From assembly GCF_023369855.1 (NCBI RefSeq), contig NZ_JAMBPP010000002.1, positions 62,001 through 126,000 on the forward strand: a DNA stretch of 64,000 nucleotides, given 5' to 3'. Each line of letters opens with the position of its first letter. The first letter of the stretch is position 1. The notes beneath the pieces are model-generated. The model was not told the origin of the DNA and ran no database searches. It was given only the letters and a program-made list of their open reading frames with translations. Made by a program: the position numbers and the translations under genes. Below, one piece after another: positions 40,793 to 49,072 of this stretch. Origin of the DNA: Actinotalea alkalitolerans (GTDB lineage Bacteria > Actinomycetota > Actinomycetes > Actinomycetales > Cellulomonadaceae).

Positions 40793-41758
40793 TCAGCGCC
40801 GGGTGGGTGCGGGCCCGATCTCGGCCAGCAGTGCAGCCATGCGGCTGTAGGCGAGGCTCCGGTAGGCGACCAGGTCATCGACCTCCTGCGGGGTGTAGTC
40901 GCGCAGCAGGCCCTTCCCGTTCTTGGTGCCGTGCCGACCGGCTGCAACCGCGTCCGTCAGCGCGACGGGCGGCGCCAGTCGCTCGCCGAACGCTTCCCGG
41001 AAGGTCTCGAAGCTGTTGGCGTACACGTCCAGGCCGGCCATCTCCGCGATCTCGAAGGGTCCGAAGAACGGCAGGCGGAAACCGAACGTGGAGCGCACGA
41101 TCGTGTCGACGTCCTCCTGCGTGGCCACGCCCTCCTCGACGATGGTCATGGCCTCCTTGAGCAGCACGAACTGCAGCCGGTTGAGCACGAAGCCGGGGAC
41201 GTCCGCGACGAGCGCGCTCGAGCGGCCGGCGCGAGTCAGCATGTCTTGGACCACCGGGACCACAGCGGGGTCGGTGCGCTCCCCCGTCACGAGCTCGATG
41301 CCGGGGATGAATGGCGCCGGGTTGCTCCAGTGCACGGTGAGGAACCGGCGTGGGTCGCTGACCGCCTCTTCCATCACCGCGACCGGGATGGTCGAGGTGT
41401 TGCTGCCGATGATCGCGTCGGGCCGGGCGGCACCCGAGATGCGGCGGAGCACGTCGTGCTTCACCGTCGGGACCTCGCTGACCGCCTCCTCGACGAAGTC
41501 GGCGTCGGCCACGGCCTCCTCGATGGAGGATGCCGCACGGAGGTGCTGGCGGACCGAGCCCGTCGTGCCGTCGGGGAACAGGCCCTGGGCCTCGGCCTGC
41601 GCGGTCTCCCGCAGGATGCGCTCGAGGTGCTCCTGGGCGACCTCGGCCGAGACGTCGGCGATGGTCACGTCGAAACCGGCCTGGGCCAGCGCCTGCGCGA
41701 TGCCGCCGCCCATGTAGCCGGCACCGATCACGGCAACGGTATGGATCTTCTCGATCAT
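40793..41758 (-). CDS. 3-hydroxyacyl-CoA-dehydrogenase-like NAD oxidoreductase acting on a sugar acid (inferred)
   Basis: 321 residues from ATG 41758, which has AAGGAG nine bases upstream; an ATG at 41794 overlapping the GH127 stop would add 12 residues. The Rossmann motif is VAVIGAGYMGGGIAQALAQAG. Catalytic-region landmarks are IGSNTSTIPVAVM, FLTVHWSNPAPFIPGIELV with the catalytic His, and DVPGFVLNRLQFVLLKEA. The protein is too short for a fatty-acid oxidation complex and has no CoA partner genes nearby. The family includes L-gulonate 3-dehydrogenase, so oxidation of a branched or linear aldonate is likely in this sugar operon. Confidence 0.82.
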   Translation of the reverse strand: MIEKIHTVAVIGAGYMGGGIAQALAQAGFDVTIADVSAEVAQEHLERILRETAQAEAQGLFPDGTTGSVRQHLRAASSIEEAVADADFVEEAVSEVPTVKHDVLRRISGAARPDAIIGSNTSTIPVAVMEEAVSDPRRFLTVHWSNPAPFIPGIELVTGERTDPAVVPVVQDMLTRAGRSSALVADVPGFVLNRLQFVLLKEAMTIVEEGVATQEDVDTIVRSTFGFRLPFFGPFEIAEMAGLDVYANSFETFREAFGERLAPPVALTDAVAAGRHGTKNGKGLLRDYTPQEVDDLVAYRSLAYSRMAALLAEIGPAPTRR

Positions 41759-41790
41759 CGGGACGTGCTCCTTGTCATGTCGACGGATGG

Positions 41791-43737
41791 TCATGCGGGC
41801 ACGTCGGTCCGGGGCAGCCAGACCCGCATGGTCGAGCTGCCACGGTTCGCCCACCGGTAGTAGGGGATGAGGGTGAGATCGGTGGGAGCGCCTGGACCCT
41901 CGCCGGCGCCGTCCCCCCCGGCGGTAGATGCCCACCCGCTGACAGGCGCGGACCGGACCGTGCCGCCGACGCGGACCGCCACGACGTCCGGGAGGCCGGC
42001 GGGCGCCGGCGCGTCGACCGGCGGCTCGCTCGGGTCGACCGAGACAAGGTCGAGGTCGGCGCCGGGGTGATCGACCGACTCCGCCGCGTACACCAGGGGC
42101 CCGCGCTCGACGGCGAGGCAGCCCCGCACGTGGTCGACGCGGGGGTCCGGACGGACCCAGCGGGGGGTGACGTCGAGCTCGAGCCGGACCTCGTCCCCGA
42201 GCGCCCAGGTACGGCTCACGGTCACCTCGCCCGACTCGACATCCCGTACCTCGTCACCCACGACCAGCGAGGCTCGTCGGCACCAGCCGGGGACTCGGAG
42301 GGTCAGGTCCCACGGGTCGTCGTCGGTCTGGGTCACCCGCACGACGACGGCGCCGTCGTAGGGGTAGCCGGTCGTCACTGCCAGGCCCACAGGGCGGCCC
42401 TGCACGACGACGTCGATCTCACCCGTCGCGTACTGATGCAGCTGGACGCCCGTGTCGTCGGTCGTGACCAGGTACGCGCCGAGGCTCGCCACGAGCCGCG
42501 CGACGTTGGTGGGGCAGCAGGACGTCGTGTACCAGGGCGCACGCGTCCCGTCGGTGCGCCGCAGGCTGGGCACGCCCGCCTCCGGCGCGATCCCGGGCGA
42601 ACGTCGGTGCAGGGTGTTGACGTAGAAGAACGTCCGGCCGTCGGCCGACGGCGAGGAGACGACGTTGTTGTACAGGGTCCGCTCGATGACGTCGCCGTAC
42701 CTCGGGTCGCCCGTGGCGAGCAGCAGGCGCCAGGCCACCTGGATCGACGCCACGGCCGCGCACGTCTCGGCGTAGGCGCGCTCGCTGGGGAGCTCGAAGT
42801 CCTCGCCGTAGGTCTCGCCGTGGTGGTTCGAGCCCATCCCGCCGGTGAGGTAGGTACGCCGCTCCAGCGTCCGGTCGAACTGCGCCCGGCAGGTGGCCAG
42901 GAGCTCGGTGTCCCCCGTCTCGACGGCAACATCGATCGCGCCAGCGGTCAGGTACAACGCCCGCACCGCGTGGCCGACAAGGACGGTGGCCTCACGGACG
43001 GGCACGTCGTCCTGGTAGTAGTCCCGTCCCTTGAACATCGTGTCGCCGAGACGCCGGTGCCCGCGCCGCTCCACGAACAGCCGGGCCTGGTCGAGGTAGC
43101 GGTGCTCGCCGGTCGCCCGGTAGAGCTCCACCAGCGCGGTCTCGATCTCCGGGTGCCCGTCGATCCCGTCCCGGCCTTGCGGGCCGAACTCCTCGCACAC
43201 GTGGTCGGCCAGGCGACGGGCCACGCCGACGAGATCGGGCGCCGCACCGGTCCGGATCGCTGCGACCGCGGCTTGGAGCAGGTGACCGGCGCAGTACAGC
43301 TCGTGCCCCCACGCCAGGTCCTCGTAGCGGACCGGGCCCCCGTCGTACCCGTAGTAGGTGTTGAGGTACCCGTCCTCCGCCTGTGCGGTGGCAAGCAGCT
43401 CCGTGTACTCCCCGAGCCGGCGCCGGAGATCCTCGGACGGCGACCTGGCTTCCTCCCAGACCATCGCCTCCATCGTCTTGTAGATCTCGGAGTCGGAGAA
43501 CTCCCGGCCTCGACGCCGTGTGCCGGCCTCGCCCTCGACCAGCGCACGGAAGTTGTCCACCCACCCCACCCGCTCCAGCGACGAGTCGCAGTGCGGAATG
43601 ATCGACTCCCGGTTGAGACGCTGCACGTCCGCCCAGAAGCCTCCGGTCATCTGCACGGACGTCAGGGGCGGAGGGTTCAGTCGGTTCGGGACGGCCTGCG
43701 GGGAGGCGCCGGGCAGGACGGGGGCTACGACGGACAC
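41791..43737 (-). CDS. GH127 (DUF1680) furanosidase, beta-L-arabinofuranosidase family
   Basis: 648 residues from GTG 43737 (GGAG upstream). It has the (alpha/alpha)6 barrel of GH127: TGGFWADVQRLNRESIIPHC, DSEIYKTMEAMVWEEA, EDGYLNTYYGYDG, WGHELYCAGHLLQAAVA, GGMGSNHHGETYGEDFELP with the conserved Glu, then the TTSCCPTNVARL motif. The paired cysteines there include the zinc-bound nucleophile of the family. The C-terminal ~200 residues form the beta-sandwich. No signal peptide is present, so it acts on imported oligosaccharides. The known activity is beta-L-arabinofuranosidase; in this operon another furanoside, such as a branched pentose, is conceivable. Confidence 0.9.
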   Translation of the reverse strand: MSVVAPVLPGASPQAVPNRLNPPPLTSVQMTGGFWADVQRLNRESIIPHCDSSLERVGWVDNFRALVEGEAGTRRRGREFSDSEIYKTMEAMVWEEARSPSEDLRRRLGEYTELLATAQAEDGYLNTYYGYDGGPVRYEDLAWGHELYCAGHLLQAAVAAIRTGAAPDLVGVARRLADHVCEEFGPQGRDGIDGHPEIETALVELYRATGEHRYLDQARLFVERRGHRRLGDTMFKGRDYYQDDVPVREATVLVGHAVRALYLTAGAIDVAVETGDTELLATCRAQFDRTLERRTYLTGGMGSNHHGETYGEDFELPSERAYAETCAAVASIQVAWRLLLATGDPRYGDVIERTLYNNVVSSPSADGRTFFYVNTLHRRSPGIAPEAGVPSLRRTDGTRAPWYTTSCCPTNVARLVASLGAYLVTTDDTGVQLHQYATGEIDVVVQGRPVGLAVTTGYPYDGAVVVRVTQTDDDPWDLTLRVPGWCRRASLVVGDEVRDVESGEVTVSRTWALGDEVRLELDVTPRWVRPDPRVDHVRGCLAVERGPLVYAAESVDHPGADLDLVSVDPSEPPVDAPAPAGLPDVVAVRVGGTVRSAPVSGWASTAGGDGAGEGPGAPTDLTLIPYYRWANRGSSTMRVWLPRTDVPA

Positions 43738-43808
43738 GTTGTCTCCAGGGACGGTCGGGGCACTGGGCCGGGTTCGGTGGGAGCGGACGGTGAGGCCCGC
43801 GGGACGGG

Positions 43809-44711
43809 TCAGCCGCGCACGGAGCCGGCGGTGAACCCTCGGACGTAGTGCCGCTGCAGCAGGATGAACATGAGCAAGCACGGGATCGCCGTCACGACGA
43901 TGCCCGCCTGGAGCGCCCCGAGGTCGACGGTGCCGAGCTCGCCGCTGCGCAGGCTCACCAGGGCGATGGGCAGGGTGAAGTTCCTGCCGTCGGTGAGGAA
44001 GATCAGAGGCGTCAGGAACTCGTTCCACGCCGCGAGGAAGGCGAACATGCCGACCGTCACCATCGCCGGGGTGACCGCGCGCAGGAGGATGCGACGCAAC
44101 GCGCCCAGGTTGGAGCACCCGTCCAGCAGTGCGGCCTCCTCCAGCTCCCGCGGGATGCCCTCGAACGCGTTGCGCATCATGAACAGACCGAAGGGCAGCT
44201 GGAACATCACCAGGACGAGGGCGACGCTCACGAGGGAGTTCTGCATCCCGACCCAGTTCAGCATCGTGTAGAGCGGGACCAGGATCGTGGGGTGCGGGAC
44301 CATGAGGATGGCCAGCGCACCGATGAAGAGCAGGTTCTTGCCCGGGAACTGGAACCTGGCCAGCGCGTAGCCGCCGAGCACCGACACGAAGAGCGTTCCC
44401 ACCACCGTGAGTGCCGTGACGACCGTGGTGTTCCACACGTACCGCTCGAGGCCCGCGCCGTACTCGATCAACCGGACGTAGTTGTTGGTACCGATCCCGC
44501 CCGTTCCGCCGGTGGCGCGCGGCCCGCTGATGGACGCCCAGGCCGACCACACGAGCGGACCGAGGAACAGCACCGTCAACGCGGCCGCCGTGGTGTAGAA
44601 GCCGGCGTCGGTGACCGAGCGCGTCAGCCCGCGCCGTCGTACGCGATCACGAAGGCCCTGCGATCGGGGCGGGGCAGCGGGGCGTCCGGGAACGGTGGAG
44701 GTGGTGGTCAC
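43809..44711 (-). CDS. CUT1 sugar ABC transporter permease (MalG type)
   Basis: 300 residues from GTG 44711, which overlaps the partner permease's stop as GTGA. Six membrane segments can be traced, beginning GFYTTAAALTVLFLGPLVWSA. The EAA loop is IPRELEEAALLDGCSNLGALR, given in part, and the end LLQRHYVRGFTAGSVRG is MalG-like. No ATPase gene lies in the operon, so a shared ATPase is expected. The head is Pro/Arg-rich. Confidence 0.92.
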   Translation of the reverse strand: MTTTSTVPGRPAAPPRSQGLRDRVRRRGLTRSVTDAGFYTTAAALTVLFLGPLVWSAWASISGPRATGGTGGIGTNNYVRLIEYGAGLERYVWNTTVVTALTVVGTLFVSVLGGYALARFQFPGKNLLFIGALAILMVPHPTILVPLYTMLNWVGMQNSLVSVALVLVMFQLPFGLFMMRNAFEGIPRELEEAALLDGCSNLGALRRILLRAVTPAMVTVGMFAFLAAWNEFLTPLIFLTDGRNFTLPIALVSLRSGELGTVDLGALQAGIVVTAIPCLLMFILLQRHYVRGFTAGSVRG

Positions 44712-45640
44712 TTCGGGTCCTTGTCCCGCAGCAGGTACAGCTGCGCCACGTTGATCCCGACGAGCGCGACGAGCAGCACCATGGCGATGGCGGCCGCACT
44801 GCCGAGGTCGAAGAGGGTGAAGGCCTCGCGGAACATCGCGATGACCATGGTCACTGTGCTGTTGGACGGCCCGCCCTGCGTGAGGATGTAGAAGGGCTCG
44901 AAGGCCAGCAGCGATCCGGTCACGCTCAGCACGAGCACGAGCAAAATGGTCGGCTTGAGCAGGGGCAGGGTGATCGAGCGGAGGGTCTGCCACCACGAGG
45001 CGCCGTCCATCCGTGAGGCTTCGTAGACCTCGACCGGGATCGCTTGCAGACCGGTCAGCATGATGATCATGTAGAAGCCGGCGAAGCGCCAGGTCACCAT
45101 GGCCACCGTCGAGCGGAACGCGGCCTCCGAGCTGGACAAGAAGTCCGCGTTGCCCTCGACCAGTCCCAGCCCGCGCAGCATGTCGCCCAGAGGCCCGTAC
45201 TCGTTGTTGTACAAGGCGTAGAACAGGAGTGCGGACGATGCCAGCCCTACCGCCGCCGGCAGCAGGAACGCGGTCCTGAAGAAGCCGATGCCGGGACGGG
45301 TGCTCTGGACCAGGAGCGCAAGGGCCAGTGAGATCACGAGGAAGATGACCGTGACGATCGCCGTGTACTTGATCGTGAACCAGATCGAGCTCAGGAAGAG
45401 CTGGTTCTCGCTGATCGCGACGTAGTTGTCAGGCGCGTTGAACGCGGGAGACCCGATCAGCGGCCAGTCGTTGAGGGACATCCACGCCGCCAGCACCAGC
45501 GGAACCACGAAGAGGATGACGACGAACAGGATCGCGGGGAGGGCGAACAAGAGGCCCGAGGTGGCTTCGCGTCGGGCGCGGCGCGCCGGTCCGCGCGATG
45601 CCGGCCCTACGCGGGCCGCTGCGACGGTCGAGCTGGCCAT
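44708..45640 (-). CDS. CUT1 sugar ABC transporter permease (MalF type)
   Basis: 310 residues. After a basic Ala-rich head there are six membrane segments (LLFALPAILFVVILFVVPLVL first). The EAA loop is IPVEVYEASRMDGASWWQTLR, given in part, followed by FEPFYILTQGGPSNSTVTM, a conserved MalF-type motif. It follows the binding-protein gene, from which it is separated by a strong hairpin at 45688-45725. Confidence 0.92.
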   Translation of the reverse strand: MASSTVAAARVGPASRGPARRARREATSGLLFALPAILFVVILFVVPLVLAAWMSLNDWPLIGSPAFNAPDNYVAISENQLFLSSIWFTIKYTAIVTVIFLVISLALALLVQSTRPGIGFFRTAFLLPAAVGLASSALLFYALYNNEYGPLGDMLRGLGLVEGNADFLSSSEAAFRSTVAMVTWRFAGFYMIIMLTGLQAIPVEVYEASRMDGASWWQTLRSITLPLLKPTILLVLVLSVTGSLLAFEPFYILTQGGPSNSTVTMVIAMFREAFTLFDLGSAAAIAMVLLVALVGINVAQLYLLRDKDPK

Positions 45641-45687
45641 GGTGCTCCTCGATGAGCGTCAGGGAACAGAGGCAGGGGCGGTGCCGT

Positions 45688-45725
45688 CCGGGCCCGCGCG
45701 CCACCTCAGCGGCGCGCGGGCCCGG
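45688..45725 (-). promoter_or_regulatory. perfect 15-bp hairpin between binding-protein and permease genes
   Basis: CCGGGCCCGCGCGCC (45688-45702) and GGCGCGCGGGCCCGG (45711-45725) are exact reverse complements around an 8-base loop. The hairpin starts 5 bases beyond the binding-protein stop at 45731. It should partially terminate transcription or protect the binding-protein mRNA, giving excess binding protein over permease. Confidence 0.65.
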
Positions 45726-45730
45726 TCCGG

Positions 45731-47008
45731 TCAGCCGCCGAGGGACGCGGTGATCGCGCCGTTGTGCGTCTCGAGGGCGGCTGCGGCGTCGTCTCCGAAC
45801 AGCGCGTCACGGAAGGCCGTCAGGGCTGGGCCGTTGGGGTCGTTGAAGGTCTGCCCGTAGTTCAACGCCTTCGGGGTGTCGCCCTCACCGACGAGCTCGT
45901 TGAGCGTGACGATGCGCGGGTCCTCAGCCGCGTACTCGTTGCCGGCGAGGTCGGCGCGGACGGTGAGCCATCCCTGCTGGGCGAACACGTCGACCTGCGC
46001 CTCCTCGGACAGGGTCCACGCGAGGAACTCCCACGCACCGTCCGGGTCATCGCACGAGGCGCTGATGCCGATGGCGTCGCCGCCGACGAAGGCGCTGCGG
46101 CCGCCGTCCACGCCGGGGATGCCCTGGACGCCGATGACGAGGGTGTCACTCTCGGGGACGGCGCCGATGACCGAGCTGCCGATCATGTAGCCGACGTTGC
46201 CGGTCGCGAAGACGTCGTTGCGGGTCGCGCCCGACTCGTCACGAACGCTCTCGGAAGAGATGCCCTCGGCGTCCATCCGGTTGAAGGCATCGAACACCCC
46301 GACTGCCTCGGGCGAGTCGAGGAGCGACTCCGTGCCGTCCTCGTTGAGCGCCTGCCCGCCTGATGCCCAGATCGCCGGGAAGTGGGTGAAGGAGATGCTG
46401 CCGGCATTGTTGCCGGTGTAGTACAGGCCGGTGATGTCGTCGCCGAGGGCGCTCACCGCCGCGGCATTCTCCGCGAGCTGCTCCAAGCTCTCCAGGCGTG
46501 CGCCCGGGTCGATGCCGGCCTGCTCGAGCAGCACATCGTTCTGCGAGATCACCGAGACCGAGACGTTGTGCGGCACGCCGTACACGGCGCCGTCCTGCGT
46601 GGCCAGGTTGATGTGACCGGGGGCGAGAACGTCGGCAAACTCGAGCGACTCCACCCGGTCGGTGATGTCCTGGAACAGGTTCTGCTGGAGGAAGTTCGGC
46701 ATGTAGACGACGTCCGAGGCCATCAGGCACGGCAGCTCGTTCGAGCCGGCCGCGACGCCGACCTTCTGCAGGTAGTTGTCCGTCGGCACGACGGTCAGCT
46801 CCACCGGACGGTCGTGCGCCTCGTTCCAGGCGTCGACGAGCGCCTGGCTCTGCGGTGCGGTCGCTGCGCGCGCCCACATCTGCAGCGGCTCGTTCGAGCC
46901 GCCGTCGCCCCCGCCGCCGGCCTCGGTCTGGCCGCCACCGCACGCGGTGAGTCCCAGCGCGAGCACAGCCCCTGCTGCTGCGACGGTCATGGATCGGGTG
47001 TTTCTCAT
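45731..47008 (-). CDS. ABC transporter sugar-binding lipoprotein (CUT1)
   Basis: 425 residues. The signal peptide MRNTRSMTVAAAGAVLALGL ends in the lipobox LTAC. The SBP_bac_1 pattern follows: PLQMWARAATAPQSQALVDAW, PTDNYLQKVGVAAGSNE, DVVYMPNFLQQNLFQDIT, DGAVYGVPHNVSVSVISQND and FVGGDAIGISASCDDPDGAWEFL. It is the first gene of the GH127-tetrulose operon and is divergent from the GntR-family regulator. It presumably binds the oligosaccharide that GH127 cleaves. Confidence 0.93.
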   Translation of the reverse strand: MRNTRSMTVAAAGAVLALGLTACGGGQTEAGGGGDGGSNEPLQMWARAATAPQSQALVDAWNEAHDRPVELTVVPTDNYLQKVGVAAGSNELPCLMASDVVYMPNFLQQNLFQDITDRVESLEFADVLAPGHINLATQDGAVYGVPHNVSVSVISQNDVLLEQAGIDPGARLESLEQLAENAAAVSALGDDITGLYYTGNNAGSISFTHFPAIWASGGQALNEDGTESLLDSPEAVGVFDAFNRMDAEGISSESVRDESGATRNDVFATGNVGYMIGSSVIGAVPESDTLVIGVQGIPGVDGGRSAFVGGDAIGISASCDDPDGAWEFLAWTLSEEAQVDVFAQQGWLTVRADLAGNEYAAEDPRIVTLNELVGEGDTPKALNYGQTFNDPNGPALTAFRDALFGDDAAAALETHNGAITASLGG

Positions 47009-47317
47009 GGGGTCTCGTCCGTTCTGGACCCAGCGACCTTGCTGGTGTCCTGTCGTCCTGGCATCTGGCGGGCAGTCGGTCTGTCGACCTGTGCTGTGCG
47101 ATCCGGGCCGCTGGTGGCCGCCCGTGGTCCCCCTCGAACGCCCCGAGGGTATACACATCAGATGAGTTCGGACAACACTTGGCGGGAGTTACGAGGCTCT
47201 TCGTGCGAGACAGCGTTCGTTTCTGGGCGAGGCGACGCATCGCCGACGAGTGGTGCTCAGATGAGTTTCTTGGCCAATGCCTGGTCTTCACCGTCGTCCT
47301 CTGTCATGATGTGCCGC
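47009..47317. promoter_or_regulatory. divergent promoter region with repeated GntR-type operator candidate
   Basis: The 11 bases TCAGATGAGTT occur twice in the same orientation (47158-47168 and 47257-47267), 99 bases apart. Each has partial dyad symmetry (CATCAGATG; CTCAGATGAG). They lie between the divergent binding-protein gene and the FCD-GntR gene, where the regulator would be expected to bind. No clear -10/-35 pair stands out. Confidence 0.45.
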
Positions 47318-48139
47318 ATGACGAGCACGGAACCGGCGGCGCAGCAGGTCTCCGTGCCCGACGGCACGACACCCCCGCGGCCACGCCGAGCGGCTCAGTC
47401 CCGTCCCGGTACTGACGGGGGCAAGCACAGGCCATCCCGAGGCGGCCGGCTGGCAACCGTGGACGTCATCGAGCACCTGGAGCACGTCATCTTCAGTGAC
47501 GGCCTCGAGGCCGGCGACTCCCTCCCGTCCGAGGCTGAGCTCGCAGCCGAGCTCGGCGTCTCCCGGCTGACCGTCAGGGAAGGGGTGCGGGCCCTCCAAG
47601 CCCGCGGGCTCATCGAGGTCGCCCACGGACGCCGCCCCGTGATCGCCCCTCCGAACGCCCGGCCCCTGGCTGACTTCTTCTCCGCTGCGGTGCGCCGCGA
47701 CGCCCGCGGGCTGCTGGAGCTGGTCGAAGTCCGCCTAGCAGTCGAGGTGCACACCGCTCAGCTCGCGGCCCGCAACGCCACCCGTGCCGACCTGCTGAGC
47801 CTCAATGCCGCTCTCGAAGCGATGCGCAGTGCCGGCGACGACGAGGCGGCGTTCAACGACGCGGACCTGCGGTTCCACGCGGCGATCGCCACGGCCAGCG
47901 GGAACCGCATGCTCAACTTCCTCATCGAGGGGATGGAAGGACCGCTGCACAGCAGCCGGATGCACAGCACTCGGGGATACCTCGCGCGTTCCGGTGCGCT
48001 GGACACCCTCTTCGCTGCCCACCAGGACATCTACGAGCGGATCGCCGCCCACGACGCAAGCGGGGCGGCCACCTGCATGAAGAAGCACCTCGTTGCGACC
48101 CGCAACGACCTGCGCACGTCCTTCGAACTCCCCTCCTGA
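47318..48139 (+). CDS. GntR-family regulator, FadR/FCD subgroup
   Basis: 273 residues from ATG 47318; ATG 47306 would add four residues, and neither has a strong ribosome site. The winged helix domain runs at ~48-110: LEAGDSLPSEAELAAELGVS, then RLTVREGVRALQARGLIEV. The FCD effector domain follows, with LLELVEVRLAVEVHTAQLAA, an AFNDADLRFHAAIATASGN metal-ligand segment (Asp and His), and the HQDIYERIAAHDASGA closing helix. FCD proteins usually bind carboxylic acids, which fits regulation of a sugar-acid operon. It is divergent from that operon. Confidence 0.9.
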   Translation: MTSTEPAAQQVSVPDGTTPPRPRRAAQSRPGTDGGKHRPSRGGRLATVDVIEHLEHVIFSDGLEAGDSLPSEAELAAELGVSRLTVREGVRALQARGLIEVAHGRRPVIAPPNARPLADFFSAAVRRDARGLLELVEVRLAVEVHTAQLAARNATRADLLSLNAALEAMRSAGDDEAAFNDADLRFHAAIATASGNRMLNFLIEGMEGPLHSSRMHSTRGYLARSGALDTLFAAHQDIYERIAAHDASGAATCMKKHLVATRNDLRTSFELPS

Positions 48140-48212
48140 ACCGTCGCTCCGCCACGGCGCCGTTCACGACGCCTGCCCCGACGCACAGCTTCGGGCTAGC
48201 GGTGCACGGGCA

Positions 48213-48914
48213 TCAGGCCTGGACGTCCCATGCGGCGATCCGGCGGTTGCGTGAGCGCACGAACTCGATGCTGAGGCGCCGGTACTCAAGGTAGGTAGGC
48301 AGGTCCTGCGGTAGCGCCGGGGTCGTGAGGTCGGCGAACCTGGTGAAGGACCGGACGCCGTCGAAGTCGCCGGTCACCAGGTCCTGCAAGAGGAAGAAGT
48401 CCACGTAGCCGCCGAAGTCGCCGAACAGCGCAAAGGAGTCAGCATGGCGATCCAGGACGGCGGAGAGCGGGCTGTCCTCACGCCGGTAGTGCCGCCGGAT
48501 GCACTCGAGCGTCAGGTCCATCCGGTCCGCGATGCGCCGGTGGAAGCCGCGCTCTCCGTTGATGGTCTGCTTGCCGTCGATCCTGTTTCCGGGGAAGACC
48601 ATCATCCCGCCGATGACGTACACCACCGCAAGGAACGCCTCGGTCTCCTCGGCGGGCACGTGCCGGACGACGGGCTGGAGAGCAGTCCAGCCGGTGAGCG
48701 TCGTGACGACCGTGTCGCTGGCAAGGAAGAACTCACCGAGCTCGGAACGGTGGTACAGGTAGGAGTCCGCTCGCTCGACGGTCAGCGCGAACATCGCCCC
48801 GCCGGGGAGCGGCTTGCTCCACAGTCGCTGGTGGTAGCGCCGCAGCGTCGGGCTGTGGGAGTCCGGGTCCCGGCCGCCCGCGTCGCTACGGAAGTCGAAC
48901 GACGTGTCGATCAC
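48213..48914 (-). CDS. conserved hypothetical protein, DUF6994-like
   Basis: 233 residues from GTG 48914, which follows GGGAGG. The opening VIDTSFDFRSDAGGRDPDSHSP and TLRRYHQRLWSKPLPGGAMFAL, with later IGGMMVFPGNRIDGKQTING and RGFHRRIADRMDLTLECIRRHY, matches a family that I remember as DUF6994, found sporadically in many bacteria. It has no membrane segment or catalytic motif that I can name. It stands alone, converging on the GntR gene. Confidence 0.65.
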   Translation of the reverse strand: MIDTSFDFRSDAGGRDPDSHSPTLRRYHQRLWSKPLPGGAMFALTVERADSYLYHRSELGEFFLASDTVVTTLTGWTALQPVVRHVPAEETEAFLAVVYVIGGMMVFPGNRIDGKQTINGERGFHRRIADRMDLTLECIRRHYRREDSPLSAVLDRHADSFALFGDFGGYVDFFLLQDLVTGDFDGVRSFTRFADLTTPALPQDLPTYLEYRRLSIEFVRSRNRRIAAWDVQA

Positions 48915-49072
48915 CGCGCATCCCTCCCGCTGAGTTCTGAAGCCTCGCATGGGAGGCGTCACGTCGGCGAGCAGATCTGGTGGCACACCCGCCGGGCGGC
49001 AAGGACGTCACCGTGATCGACCTGATCTCGATCAGCGGTCCATCCAGCTGGTCGACCCGGCATGCGAACTCC

